A stretch of 64,000 nucleotides of DNA from NCBI RefSeq assembly GCF_000263735.1, contig NC_017946.1:909348-973347 (forward strand), in the 5' to 3' direction. The DNA is from Pyrococcus sp. ST04 (GTDB taxonomy: Archaea > Methanobacteriota_B > Thermococci > Thermococcales > Thermococcaceae). The position numbers and the translations under genes are program-made. This document shows positions 1 to 9,011 of this stretch, in pieces. Numbering within the stretch: the first letter of the stretch is position 1; each line of letters begins with the position of its first letter. Under the pieces are notes generated by a model. It made no database searches and was not told where the DNA came from. It saw nothing but the letters and a program-made list of their open reading frames with translations.

Positions 1-675
1 AACTTTTTCCGGATAATTCGGATTCATAGTTCCTGCAATGAAGGGTCTCTCGTCAATGGATATTCTTTCTCCTGTGGGAAGAATCCCTGAGAACATGAGT
101 CGTGCCATCTTGATCATGTTGGCTGAATCTAGATCAAAGACTGGCTTACTTTGGATCATGAATCCTGGCCAATCTCCAGTTGTTATCAAGACGCCTTCAA
201 ATCCAAATTCTATGGCGGTTCTGAACTCTGAAGCTATAGCAACGGCATTTCTATCTTTGGCTGTTAAGTGCGGCATTACACTGAAACCTCTGATCTTTAA
301 CCACGTGGCGAGGGCCGTGGGAGAGATGTGAGGATATCCAAGTGGATTATCGGGAACAGTATATATGTCTCCGACTTCTTTGAACTCTCTAATACCTTTC
401 TCAAAAACCCTTAGAGGAAATTCAACAGCCAAGGCTTTGCCTTTTTCCAGATTGCTGATGAATTTGCTTCTCCTTATTTTAACATCTCCCTCATATTTTC
501 TCTCCATTTCTATGATTATTGGGTGTTCTACTAAGAGAGGAGCTCCATCAAGGAGCTCGAACCTTTCCATAACTGAAAACCAAGGACATCTTCTACCATC
601 AACCTCGCATATTCCATTTAATGCTCCTCCACATGGACCGTTCAGCAGATCTTTTGGACATCCTGGGACTCTCAT
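1..675 (-). CDS. Methylenetetrahydrofolate reductase-like protein (C-terminus outside window)
   Basis: Reading leftwards from an ATG at 675, the frame stays open to base 1, so the C-terminus is beyond the window. The N-terminus has a cysteine-rich segment (CPKDLLNGPCGG, then CEVDGRRCPW) typical of the MTHFR_C zinc-binding module, followed by a TIM-barrel-like region with motifs such as FIAGTMNPNYPEK. The family reduces methylene- to methyl-tetrahydro(metho)pterin or folate. Its ATG overlaps the stop of the upstream cystathionine gene by 4 nt (672-675), so the two are translationally coupled, which fits methionine or one-carbon metabolism. The family call is firm. The cofactor (folate versus a methanopterin-like pterin) is not visible. 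Confidence 0.82.
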   Translation of the reverse strand, partial: MRVPGCPKDLLNGPCGGALNGICEVDGRRCPWFSVMERFELLDGAPLLVEHPIIIEMERKYEGDVKIRRSKFISNLEKGKALAVEFPLRVFEKGIREFKEVGDIYTVPDNPLGYPHISPTALATWLKIRGFSVMPHLTAKDRNAVAIASEFRTAIEFGFEGVLITTGDWPGFMIQSKPVFDLDSANMIKMARLMFSGILPTGERISIDERPFIAGTMNPNYPEKV

Positions 676-1775
676 TTTACCACCTCCAAGGCATGATCCA
701 GATCTTCAATAAGCTCTTCTAAAGGCTCCAACCCAACAGATAGTCTTATTAATCCCTTAGTTATCCCTAAAAGTTTTCTTTGGCTATCATCCATGTTTTT
801 TGCGGCACTCTTGACTGGATACGTTGCTATACTTTCGACACCACCAAGAGAGGGGGAGGGGAAGATTTTCTTGAGGGCTCTTAAGAAGGCGAGAGCGTTA
901 GCCTCATTTCCAATGTCAAACGCTACAACGCCTCCGTAAAGGTTTCTTGCAAAGAGCTTCTTTGCGATTTTATGGTATGGGTCATCTTTCAGGCCAGGAT
1001 AGTGAACCTCTCTAACTTTTGGATGCTCCCTAAGAAACTCGGCAATTGCTAGAGCGCTTTTACTCTGCCTTTCAAATCTAACTTCCAGCGTTCTCATTCC
1101 TCTTTCAATCATCCAGGCATCAAAAGGCTGAATTATTGTTCCGAGTCTTCTCCTCCAGTCCCAAAGCTCTTGATTGAATTCTCCATTCCACAAGACTGCT
1201 CCTCCAACAACATCGTTGTGGCCGGCAATGTACTTCGTAAGACTGTGCACCACAAATCTTGCTCCATCTTCAAGGGGCTTATAGAGGATTGGAGTAACGA
1301 ACGTATTATCCACTATGAGTGTCGCTCCAACTTCGTTACACCTTTTTGCCACCTCTGGAATGTCGATGACTTTTAGTGTGGGGTTCGTCATTGTTTCCAC
1401 TAAGACTAGTTTGGTTCTCTCTGTTACGGCCTCGCATATCTTTTCAGCGTTTGGATAGGCTAGCCTGACTTTTATTCCAAACTTGTCAAGAAGCCTCGCG
1501 AGTTCTATTGTGGTTCCATATCCTTCCATTGATAGAACTACTTCATCTCCGGATTTAAGTAGGGTAAAATATAATGTAGCAATTGCTCCCATTCCGCTGT
1601 TAAAGGCGAGGGCATTATCAGCATTTTCAAGCTTGGCTAGTTTTTCTTCTAGATATTTTGCAGTTGGATTCTCCTCTCTTGAATATTTTAGCTCAGTCCC
1701 CCTCTCGGTCAGATAAGCGTCACCCACTTGTTTAAACACGGCTGTGATGTAGAGGGGAGAGTGAAGGGGTTTCAT
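672..1775 (-). CDS. Cystathionine gamma-synthase/gamma-lyase family PLP enzyme
   Basis: A 367-residue Cys/Met-metabolism PLP enzyme. The PLP lysine is K181 in HSLTKYIAGHNDVVGG and the cofactor aspartate is D156 in LIVDNTF. The SREENPT motif (residues 32-38) and the C-terminal SLGGVESIATYP segment are typical of the family, which interconverts homocysteine, cystathionine and cysteine. The ATG at 1775 gives full length. It lies upstream of, and overlaps by ATGA, the MTHFR-like gene, implying a methionine or transsulfuration operon. Synthase, gamma-lyase and methionine gamma-lyase activities cannot be separated by eye. Confidence 0.9.
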   Translation of the reverse strand: MKPLHSPLYITAVFKQVGDAYLTERGTELKYSREENPTAKYLEEKLAKLENADNALAFNSGMGAIATLYFTLLKSGDEVVLSMEGYGTTIELARLLDKFGIKVRLAYPNAEKICEAVTERTKLVLVETMTNPTLKVIDIPEVAKRCNEVGATLIVDNTFVTPILYKPLEDGARFVVHSLTKYIAGHNDVVGGAVLWNGEFNQELWDWRRRLGTIIQPFDAWMIERGMRTLEVRFERQSKSALAIAEFLREHPKVREVHYPGLKDDPYHKIAKKLFARNLYGGVVAFDIGNEANALAFLRALKKIFPSPSLGGVESIATYPVKSAAKNMDDSQRKLLGITKGLIRLSVGLEPLEELIEDLDHALEVVK

Positions 1776-1915
1776 TTATGCCACCTTAGCTAACTCGACA
1801 TACCCTTTTATATCTTTTTCGACATAATTTTTGTCACAAAAAATAACTACTGGGAATAATACCTTGAAATGTAAGGGAAAATGCTTTATAACCACTTCAA
1901 AATTTCCAAGATATC

Positions 1916-3265
1916 ATGGAGCTGTTTTACAGAGTAACACTTCATGAAATAGTTGCAGATGCTCTAATGTTGGTTGAAGAGAAGGAACTCTCATCCAAAC
2001 ATGCCCTCGAGAGGATATTTAGAAAAGTTGAGGGAAGCGATAAGGAAAAGGCTAGGGGAATAGCCCATGCATACGTCTTTGAAATTGAAAAGTGGAGAGC
2101 AAAAATTGACTTCATAATAAACTCCGTACTGAAGGGATCCAATATTGAAGATCTTGACCTTTACTTAGCAAATCTTCTCAGAATTGGAACGTTTGAAATG
2201 AAGTTCAAAGGAGTTAACCCGGCTATAGCGACTGATTCTGTGGTGAGAGTTGTAAAAGATAAATTTGACCTAGCAAGAGCAAAGTTTGCAAATGCAGTTC
2301 TTAGGGAAGTTGAGAGGTTTAATGTTGAAAAAGCCTTGAGGAAGTTAAAGGAAAAAGATAGAATAGAGTGGCTTTCAGTAAGGTTCTCTCATCCAAGATG
2401 GTATGTTGAGTACATTATAGATGTTTTGGGTTATGACGAGGCAGTAAGGCTTCTCTTAAGCAACCTCAGGCCTCAGAGGTACTACATTAGAGTTAACACC
2501 CTCAAGACAGATATTGACAAAGTGAAGAAATACCTAGAAGAGCATGGAGTTCGAGTTGCATTAACTCCTGTTGATGATGTTCTCAAGGTGCTTGAGTACG
2601 ATACTCCAATAACTAGGTTGGAATGGTATAGGAAAGGTTATTTTGTCATTCAAGACTTGGCCTCAGCCTACGTTGCCCATGTTCTCTCACCCGAGCCTGG
2701 GGATAGGGTACTCGATCTTGCAGCAGCTCCTGGAAGTAAAACCTTTCATGCGGCTGCTTTAATGGAGAACAAGGGAGAAATTGTAGCGGTGGATTACTCA
2801 TATGACAGGTTGATGAAAATGAAGGAGAGGATGAAAAGGCTTGGCGTAAAGAATGTGAGGCTTGTCCACGCTGACGGTCAGAGTTTTTTTGATAAGGAGA
2901 AGTTTGATAAAATAATCTTGGATGCACCGTGTTCGTCATCAGGAACTTATAGGCAGTTTCCCGAGGTCAAGTGGAGATTCGATGAAAAGAAGATAAGAAG
3001 AGTTATCAACGTCCAAAGAAACATGCTTCTAAATGCAATGAGGAACCTTAGAGAAGGAGGGGAGATGACGTATTCGACATGTTCGGTAAGAATCGATGAA
3101 AACGAAGAGAACGTCTTATTTGGGATAGCAAAGGGCCTTAAACTTGCTAGATATGACTTTTCGTGGGGGGACAGAGGATTTTTGGAGATAGGGGATAAGG
3201 TGTTCAGAACATGGACTCATAGACACGACTGTAACAGTTTCTTTATAGCCAAGCTACAGATTTAA
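1916..3265 (+). CDS. NOL1/NOP2/Sun-family RNA m5C methyltransferase (RsmB-like, with NusB-like N-domain)
   Basis: 449 residues. A helical NusB-like domain fills roughly residues 1-140, followed by a SAM-dependent fold. The SAM motif is LDLAAAPGSKTFH (267-279). The two cysteines of m5C methyltransferases are C339 in LDAPCSSSG and C389 in YSTCSVRIDENEENV. The enzyme methylates C5 of cytosine in rRNA or tRNA, and the substrate is not evident. The ATG at 1916 follows a TATA-like tgctttataacc about 30 nt upstream, consistent with a short leader. The gene is divergent from the cystathionine gene. Confidence 0.93.
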   Translation: MELFYRVTLHEIVADALMLVEEKELSSKHALERIFRKVEGSDKEKARGIAHAYVFEIEKWRAKIDFIINSVLKGSNIEDLDLYLANLLRIGTFEMKFKGVNPAIATDSVVRVVKDKFDLARAKFANAVLREVERFNVEKALRKLKEKDRIEWLSVRFSHPRWYVEYIIDVLGYDEAVRLLLSNLRPQRYYIRVNTLKTDIDKVKKYLEEHGVRVALTPVDDVLKVLEYDTPITRLEWYRKGYFVIQDLASAYVAHVLSPEPGDRVLDLAAAPGSKTFHAAALMENKGEIVAVDYSYDRLMKMKERMKRLGVKNVRLVHADGQSFFDKEKFDKIILDAPCSSSGTYRQFPEVKWRFDEKKIRRVINVQRNMLLNAMRNLREGGEMTYSTCSVRIDENEENVLFGIAKGLKLARYDFSWGDRGFLEIGDKVFRTWTHRHDCNSFFIAKLQI

Positions 3266-3303
3266 AGGTAGCAACGACAATTAAACCATTGGGGGAGTTG
3301 GAA

Positions 3304-4227
3304 TTGAAGATCATCCCACTTGCATCGGAGAGCCTTGGTGTTAGAAGCTTAGCTGTTTTTGTTAAAATAGGGAAGTCTGGAATATTAATAGATCCAGGAG
3401 CTGCATTGGGTCCAAAGAGATACTCTCTTCCACCTGCGGATATTGAAATGAAAGCACTGAGGCTTGCAAGGGAGAAAATACAAGAGTACTCCAAGAAAGC
3501 TGAGATAATAACAATTTCCCACTATCATTACGATCACCATACTCCCTTCTTTGAGGGGATATATGAAAGCTCCTCACCAGAAATTGCGAAGGAACTTTAT
3601 TCTGGAAAGATTCTTTTGATAAAGCATCCGATGGAAAATATAAACCACAGCCAGAAGAAAAGAGCTCACGAGTTCTTAAGGCATGCAAAAAGAGTTGCTA
3701 AGGGGATTGAATTCGCCGATTCAAAGTTGTTTGACTTTGGAAAATTCACAGTGGAATTTTCACCACCCGTTCCACATGGAAGGGAAGGTTCAAAGCTTGG
3801 CTTTGTGATAATGGTTTTAATCGACGATGGAAAGAAGAGCATTCTTCATGCAAGCGATACTCAGCTTATAAATGATAAGGCGGTTGAGTGGATAATAGAA
3901 AAGAATCCCGATGTTTTAATAGCTGGAGGACCCCCAACTTACCTCTCCTACAGGGTCGGAAATGTAAGGGAGATAGGGCTTAAGAACATAAACAGAATAA
4001 TCTCCGAAACAAATGCTACTCTGATAATAGATCATCATATAGTTAGGGATAAGAGTTATCCTCAATTCTTTGAGCAGCTTGATAAAACTCCTCTTACATT
4101 CGCCGAATTTTTAGGAAAAGAATCTGCACCCTTGGAGGCATACAGAAAGGAGCTTCACAAAATTGAGAGGGGAGAAAATGTTGAAGTGCCAGGAGGAATT
4201 AAAAAGTTCCTAGGTGATGTAGGATGA
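3304..4227 (+). CDS. UPF0282 family metallo-beta-lactamase-fold protein
   Basis: About 307 residues. The HYHYDHH motif (H73, H75, D77, H78 from the chosen start) is the metal site of the beta-lactamase fold, and LIIDHHIVRDKSYP near residue 240 adds further ligands. The N-terminus after the chosen start (KIIPLASESLGVRSLA) matches UPF0282 proteins. A TTG at 3304 is preferred because GGGGGAG lies 7 nt upstream. TTG at 3289 is in frame but has no such site. It overlaps the downstream helicase by ATGA (4224-4227). Its substrate is unknown, and the coupling to a DNA helicase hints at a nucleic-acid role. Confidence 0.85.
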   Translation: MKIIPLASESLGVRSLAVFVKIGKSGILIDPGAALGPKRYSLPPADIEMKALRLAREKIQEYSKKAEIITISHYHYDHHTPFFEGIYESSSPEIAKELYSGKILLIKHPMENINHSQKKRAHEFLRHAKRVAKGIEFADSKLFDFGKFTVEFSPPVPHGREGSKLGFVIMVLIDDGKKSILHASDTQLINDKAVEWIIEKNPDVLIAGGPPTYLSYRVGNVREIGLKNINRIISETNATLIIDHHIVRDKSYPQFFEQLDKTPLTFAEFLGKESAPLEAYRKELHKIERGENVEVPGGIKKFLGDVG

Positions 4228-6845
4228 TTGAGATTTTTAAAGGGCTTGAGAGTGAGATTGTTAACACGCATGAAATCCCACCAAGGAAAGGAGAGTATGA
4301 AGAGTTCGAATTTAAGCACAGGGAAGTTAATGAGCTTGTTAAAAGGTTAGGCTTTAGACTTTACTCTCACCAAGTCGAGGCACTCAAAAAGCTATACTCT
4401 GGGAAGAATGTTGTTGTTTCAACTCCAACGGCGAGTGGAAAGAGCGAGATATTCCGGCTTTTCATATTTGACCAGTTTCTCGAGGATCCAACTTCAACTT
4501 TCCTCTTGGTATATCCAACTCGTGCATTGATAAACAATCAGATTGAGAAATTTGAAAGAGAGAATGAAATATTTGGAGAGATCACCGGGAAGAAGATCAA
4601 GGCAAGCATTCTTACTGGGGACATTGAGTGGAATGAGAGGAAGAAAATACTTCGAGAAAAGCCGAATGTTCTCTTCACAACGCCTGATATGTTACATCAC
4701 AACATCCTCCCCAAGTGGGTTGACTACAGGTGGCTTTTGAAAGGTTTGAAGCTTCTTGTTGTTGATGAAATCCACATATATAGGGGAGTTTTTGGAACAA
4801 ATGTTGCATTCCTTCTGAGGAGGTTATTCTTCAGACTTAAAAGGCTTGGAACTGCTCCAAGGATCCTCGCTCTCTCTGCAACTCTAAGGAATCCAAAAGA
4901 GTTTGCAGAAGAGCTTTTTGGTGTAGAATTTGAGGAAGTTAAGAAACCGGGTAATCCGAGTCCAAGAAGGCTAATAATAATGTTTGAACCAAGGAGATTT
5001 ACTGGAGAACAATTAATTAAGCAGGTCGTTGAGAAACTAGTTAAGAATAATGTTAAGACACTTGTCTTCTTTGATTCCAGACGGGGAACGGAGAGAATCA
5101 TGAGGATGTTCCTGACATCTGAAATATTTGATAAAATAACAACGTACAAGGGAACTTTGACCAAAGAGGAAAGATGGATAATTGAGAGGGACTTTAGGGA
5201 TGGAAACTTGAGCGTTCTATTGACTACAAATGCGCTAGAACTTGGGATTGATGTTGGTGACCTTGACGCGGTGATTAACTATGGCATTCCCTCGGATGGA
5301 TTATTTTCCCTGATACAGAGGTTTGGGAGAGCGGGGAGAAATCCTGAGAGAACTGCTATAAATGCGATAATATTGAGGAAAAATGGTCTCGACTATTACT
5401 ACAAGGAGCACTTTGAGGAACTCGTTGAAGGTATTGAAAAGGGTCTTGTTGAAAAAATCCCCGTTAATCTTAACAATGAAAGGATAGGAAAAAAGCATAT
5501 CCTTTACCTAGTGTCTGAACTAGGAGCCGTTGAGATGGATGAACTTCCAGACTACTGGAAAACTCATGTTCAGGCTCTTAAAGAGGAGGGAAGCATAGAG
5601 ATTTATGAGAATCCAATAACTGGGAAGATTGAACTAAGAATAAGAAAGCCGGTTGTGTACTCATCAATAAGGACAACGAGTGATGAAAGTTACTTCCTTG
5701 TTCTAGATGAGCCATGGATTAGGGGAGGATTGCTAAAGAAAGAGGGAGGGGAGTTACTTAGGTTCATAAACTATCTAAAGAAAGAGAGGAAGATAATTGA
5801 GGAAGTTGATGAGCTCGAATTCCATAGGAGCCTGCTTCCGGGAATGGTTTATCCATCAAGAGGAAAGCTTTACATGGCCACAGATAAGCTTAGGAAAGAT
5901 AAGTTCCACTTTGTCTTCGCAAGGGAGATTCCGATGTACGAGGACATTGATACCAGCGTAAGCAAGACTGAGCATATAGAAGTTCTGAATGTGTACAAGG
6001 AGAAAAATGTTGGTCCCATAAAAGTTTTCATGGGCAGGCTTAGGGTCAGGCATGAGTACTCAGGGTACGCGGTTAAGGGGAAGGATGTGGACAGGCATGT
6101 GGAGAGGTTAGAAAGGCTGAAGGAGGAAGGAATTTTAAGAGGTGAGATAGACTACAGGATTACATACTTTGAAGATTGGTGGAAATTTGCGAGGGTTGAC
6201 TTCCACGAACCATATTTTAGGGAATTTGAAACCGAAGGAATTTGGCTTGTATTCCCTAGGGAAATAGACTCCATTGCCGATGAGGAGTTTGCCCACTTCT
6301 TTAAGATAGCTGCTGAAGTGAATCCAGAGCTTGCCAGCTTCTTATACAGCAGGATAAGCAGAAAGAGTCTCTTCCCAACGCTCTTAGGAGCAACAACCCA
6401 TTATATAAGAAGTGTCATAACGAAGTATTCACGTGACGCTGGGATTAATGATCCAGAATTTTCGTTTGCGGTTAAGAAGATGATAGACAGCAAAGATGGG
6501 ATTGGTTCGGGATTACATGCGATAGAGCACAATCTAATAAAGCTCGCTCCCGTTGTTACTCATGTTGATTCCAGGGAGCTTGGTGGCTACAGCTATGATA
6601 ACTACAAAGGTCTACCTGTGATTTTCATATATGATGGAAACGAGGGAGGTTCTGGAATAATAAGGCCAGTATTTGAAAACATTGAAAAGTTGATGCAGAG
6701 AAGCCATGAACACATAATGAAGTGTCCCTGCAGAGATGGATGCCCAGCATGCATATACTCCCCCAAGTGCGGAACGTTTAACGAGTTTCTAGACAAGTGG
6801 ATGGCAATCAAAATATGGGAGAGAACTCTGAATCAAAAGGTTTAA
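4224..6845 (+). CDS. MrfA/Hrq1-like superfamily 2 DNA helicase with C-terminal DUF1998 cysteine cluster
   Basis: 873 residues. Helicase motifs in order: Walker A STPTASGKS (66-74), DEIH (181-184), SAT (218-220), then LTTNALELGIDVG and IQRFGRAGRN. Near the C-terminus a cysteine cluster (C834, C836, C840, C843, C849, in CPCRDGCPACIYSPKCG) marks the MrfA-type DUF1998 domain. Bacterial MrfA and yeast Hrq1 translocate 3'-5' on DNA in crosslink or alkylation repair. The same repair role here is inference. The start overlaps the UPF0282 stop by ATGA, so the two are one transcription unit. Confidence 0.93.
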   Translation: MIEIFKGLESEIVNTHEIPPRKGEYEEFEFKHREVNELVKRLGFRLYSHQVEALKKLYSGKNVVVSTPTASGKSEIFRLFIFDQFLEDPTSTFLLVYPTRALINNQIEKFERENEIFGEITGKKIKASILTGDIEWNERKKILREKPNVLFTTPDMLHHNILPKWVDYRWLLKGLKLLVVDEIHIYRGVFGTNVAFLLRRLFFRLKRLGTAPRILALSATLRNPKEFAEELFGVEFEEVKKPGNPSPRRLIIMFEPRRFTGEQLIKQVVEKLVKNNVKTLVFFDSRRGTERIMRMFLTSEIFDKITTYKGTLTKEERWIIERDFRDGNLSVLLTTNALELGIDVGDLDAVINYGIPSDGLFSLIQRFGRAGRNPERTAINAIILRKNGLDYYYKEHFEELVEGIEKGLVEKIPVNLNNERIGKKHILYLVSELGAVEMDELPDYWKTHVQALKEEGSIEIYENPITGKIELRIRKPVVYSSIRTTSDESYFLVLDEPWIRGGLLKKEGGELLRFINYLKKERKIIEEVDELEFHRSLLPGMVYPSRGKLYMATDKLRKDKFHFVFAREIPMYEDIDTSVSKTEHIEVLNVYKEKNVGPIKVFMGRLRVRHEYSGYAVKGKDVDRHVERLERLKEEGILRGEIDYRITYFEDWWKFARVDFHEPYFREFETEGIWLVFPREIDSIADEEFAHFFKIAAEVNPELASFLYSRISRKSLFPTLLGATTHYIRSVITKYSRDAGINDPEFSFAVKKMIDSKDGIGSGLHAIEHNLIKLAPVVTHVDSRELGGYSYDNYKGLPVIFIYDGNEGGSGIIRPVFENIEKLMQRSHEHIMKCPCRDGCPACIYSPKCGTFNEFLDKWMAIKIWERTLNQKV

Positions 6846-6902
6846 ATACCTGAAAACTTTTAGTTAATTTTGGTAAAGAAAAAATTCTAGGGGTGGTGGG
6901 AG

Positions 6903-7661
6903 ATGGTGTACGTAGCAGTTCTAGCAAATATTGCAGGTAACTTACCTGCTTTAACGGCGGCACTAGCAAAGATAGAGGAGATGAAGGAGGAAGGCTACGA
7001 TATAGAGAAGTATTACATTCTGGGGAACATAGTTGGATTGTTCCCCTATCCAAAAGAGGTTATAGAGGCTATAAAGAACCTTGCAAAGAACGAGAAAGTT
7101 AAGGTGATTAGGGGTAAGTATGACCAGCTAATAGCGATGAGCGATCCACATGCTCAAGGCCCAGAGTATTTGGACAAGCTCGAAATTCCAAAGCACCTGA
7201 AAGCTTCCCTTAAATTCACATGGGAAAAACTCGGTCATGAGGGAAGAGAGTATTTAAGAGATCTCCCCGTCTATCTTGTGGATAAAATTGGAGATAATGA
7301 AATTTTTGGCGTTTATGGAAGTCCAATAAACCCCTTCGATGGAGAGGTTTTACCAGATCAGCCCACCAGCTACTATGAGGCTATAATGAGACCAGTAAAG
7401 GATTACGAAATGTTAATCGTGGCAAGTCCAAGGTATCCAGTAGATGCAATGACGAGGTACGGAAGGGTTGTATGTCCAGGAAGTGTAGGGTTCCCACCAG
7501 CCAAGGAACACAAAGCAACATTTGCCTTGATAGATGCTGAAACCTTGAGAGTGAAGTTTGTTGAAGTCGATTACGATAAGAAGATAATTGAAGAAAGGAT
7601 TAAGACTGAGGGCCTTCCAGAGGAGATCGTCAAAATCTTATACCACGGAGGAAAAGCTTGA
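6903..7661 (+). CDS. Calcineurin-like phosphoesterase fold with degenerate metal site
   Basis: 252 residues, resembling the P. furiosus PF1291-type protein of the YfcE/calcineurin-like fold. The layout is canonical but the metal ligands are replaced. The DxHGN position reads ANIAGN (N9, A11), the GDxVG position reads GNIVG (N42), and the GNHD position reads GKYD (K72, Y73). Later motifs (VASPRYP, VCPGSVGFPP) are kept except for histidines. A catalytic phosphoesterase is therefore unlikely, and a binding or scaffold role is more plausible. A GGTGGGAG site lies just before the ATG at 6903. The 3' end overlaps the convergent flippase gene by 32 nt. Confidence 0.88.
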   Translation: MVYVAVLANIAGNLPALTAALAKIEEMKEEGYDIEKYYILGNIVGLFPYPKEVIEAIKNLAKNEKVKVIRGKYDQLIAMSDPHAQGPEYLDKLEIPKHLKASLKFTWEKLGHEGREYLRDLPVYLVDKIGDNEIFGVYGSPINPFDGEVLPDQPTSYYEAIMRPVKDYEMLIVASPRYPVDAMTRYGRVVCPGSVGFPPAKEHKATFALIDAETLRVKFVEVDYDKKIIEERIKTEGLPEEIVKILYHGGKA

Positions 7662-8919
7662 ACTCTTTCTTTAAATCTTTAAATTCAAACAAAAGGAACA
7701 GCAGAAATACAAAAGGTGTTTTTTCTACAAGAACTTGCAAGGGGATTGCGAGAAGTACGGGCTTGATTATTAAAGCACTAACCTTAAAGGTGTTCCTAGA
7801 CTTCATAACCACGAGAATAAAAATCGTAAAGTATCCAAGAAGAAGGCCCAAGGAAGCTCCAATCTCTTTGAAGCTTGGTATGAGAACAAGCCAAGAGATC
7901 CCAGCAACTGAGGCACCAACTAGTGAGTAGAGGGCTGAATCTTTTATGTAGTTAGTTGCCGATAGCATATTTATTAGGGGATTAAACGTAACATAGAGTT
8001 CAACAGCTATAAGGGCTATCAGAAAAGTCCCTCCAAATTCTATCTTGAACATACTCTCAATATACGGAGCGAATATCTGGAGGATGAATACCGAAATCGA
8101 TGAAAGCAGAGCTAGGGATAGTGTAGATTCCTCTGCAAGCTTCTTTATACTCTCCTTTTCACCTCTTCCGAACTCGTAAGCGTAGAGAGGAACTATTGCA
8201 GACTGGACAACCTGGGGAAGATAAGAGAGTAGGAATGATGTAGAGAGAACGGCAGATACAACTCCAGCAGTTTTTGCTCCAGCAAGCTCTTCAGATAAGA
8301 AATAAGGTCCCTGCAAAAGGAACATTCCTGAGATACTCCCAACAAACGCCCAAAAGGAGTATTTTGCTAAATTTAGAACTTCAGCCCTTCCGGGAATGCC
8401 AAAATATCTTCTGGAATATAGAATTCCCAACACGGAGATAGTTCCTAATAGCAGGTAGTAGGGAGCAAGAACGCCAATATGAAAGCCAAGTAGGAATGCA
8501 AAAAATCCTAGGAGAACGAAGTATGCATAAACTTCTCCCTTGTGGAGGCCATAGATGAATGATCTGAATGTTAGTTGTAAAGCCCGGAGTGTTGAGAGAA
8601 CAGCTAGGTGAATATTTACAAGAGAAAATGCAAGACCCAGTAATGGAAGAGTAAAAGAAACCCCAGTGATTTTCTTAATTCTGCTCTCTTCTCCCTTTCC
8701 AAGGAATTCTGCGGTGTACTTTCCAAGTCCAACCGAAAAGAACGATAAGAAGCCGGCGAGTAAAAACGCCTGTGAGATTAAAGAGTTTACATTGCCAAGC
8801 ACGCTAACCCCATATTCCCTGGCAACTATAAGGTTGTAAATGAATCTACTCCCCCCAAAAACAGCCAGTGCAATGATACTCGCTATCGAGTGCCTTATTA
8901 TAACTTCTCTTTTCCCCAT
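7630..8919 (-). CDS. Polysaccharide flippase-like (MOP/Wzx) membrane protein
   Basis: 429 residues with about 12 hydrophobic segments and the N-terminal signature of polysaccharide biosynthesis flippases (FGGSRFIYNLIVAREYG, then a loop and VGLGKYTAEFLGKGEE). The family flips lipid-linked oligosaccharides or related polyprenol intermediates across the membrane. In Thermococcales such genes often serve protein N-glycosylation, but no glycosyltransferase lies nearby to support that here. It is monocistronic, divergent from proS across 92 bp and convergent with the phosphoesterase-fold gene. Confidence 0.85.
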   Translation of the reverse strand: MGKREVIIRHSIASIIALAVFGGSRFIYNLIVAREYGVSVLGNVNSLISQAFLLAGFLSFFSVGLGKYTAEFLGKGEESRIKKITGVSFTLPLLGLAFSLVNIHLAVLSTLRALQLTFRSFIYGLHKGEVYAYFVLLGFFAFLLGFHIGVLAPYYLLLGTISVLGILYSRRYFGIPGRAEVLNLAKYSFWAFVGSISGMFLLQGPYFLSEELAGAKTAGVVSAVLSTSFLLSYLPQVVQSAIVPLYAYEFGRGEKESIKKLAEESTLSLALLSSISVFILQIFAPYIESMFKIEFGGTFLIALIAVELYVTFNPLINMLSATNYIKDSALYSLVGASVAGISWLVLIPSFKEIGASLGLLLGYFTIFILVVMKSRNTFKVSALIIKPVLLAIPLQVLVEKTPFVFLLFLLFEFKDLKKEFKLFLRGIRF

Positions 8920-9011
8920 GCACTTTGATGGATATTTTGTAAATTAAAACCTTTTCAATGAGAAAACGAAAAATTAAAAATTGATCTGTTCGGCTAACTT
9001 TAGGTGGTTTC

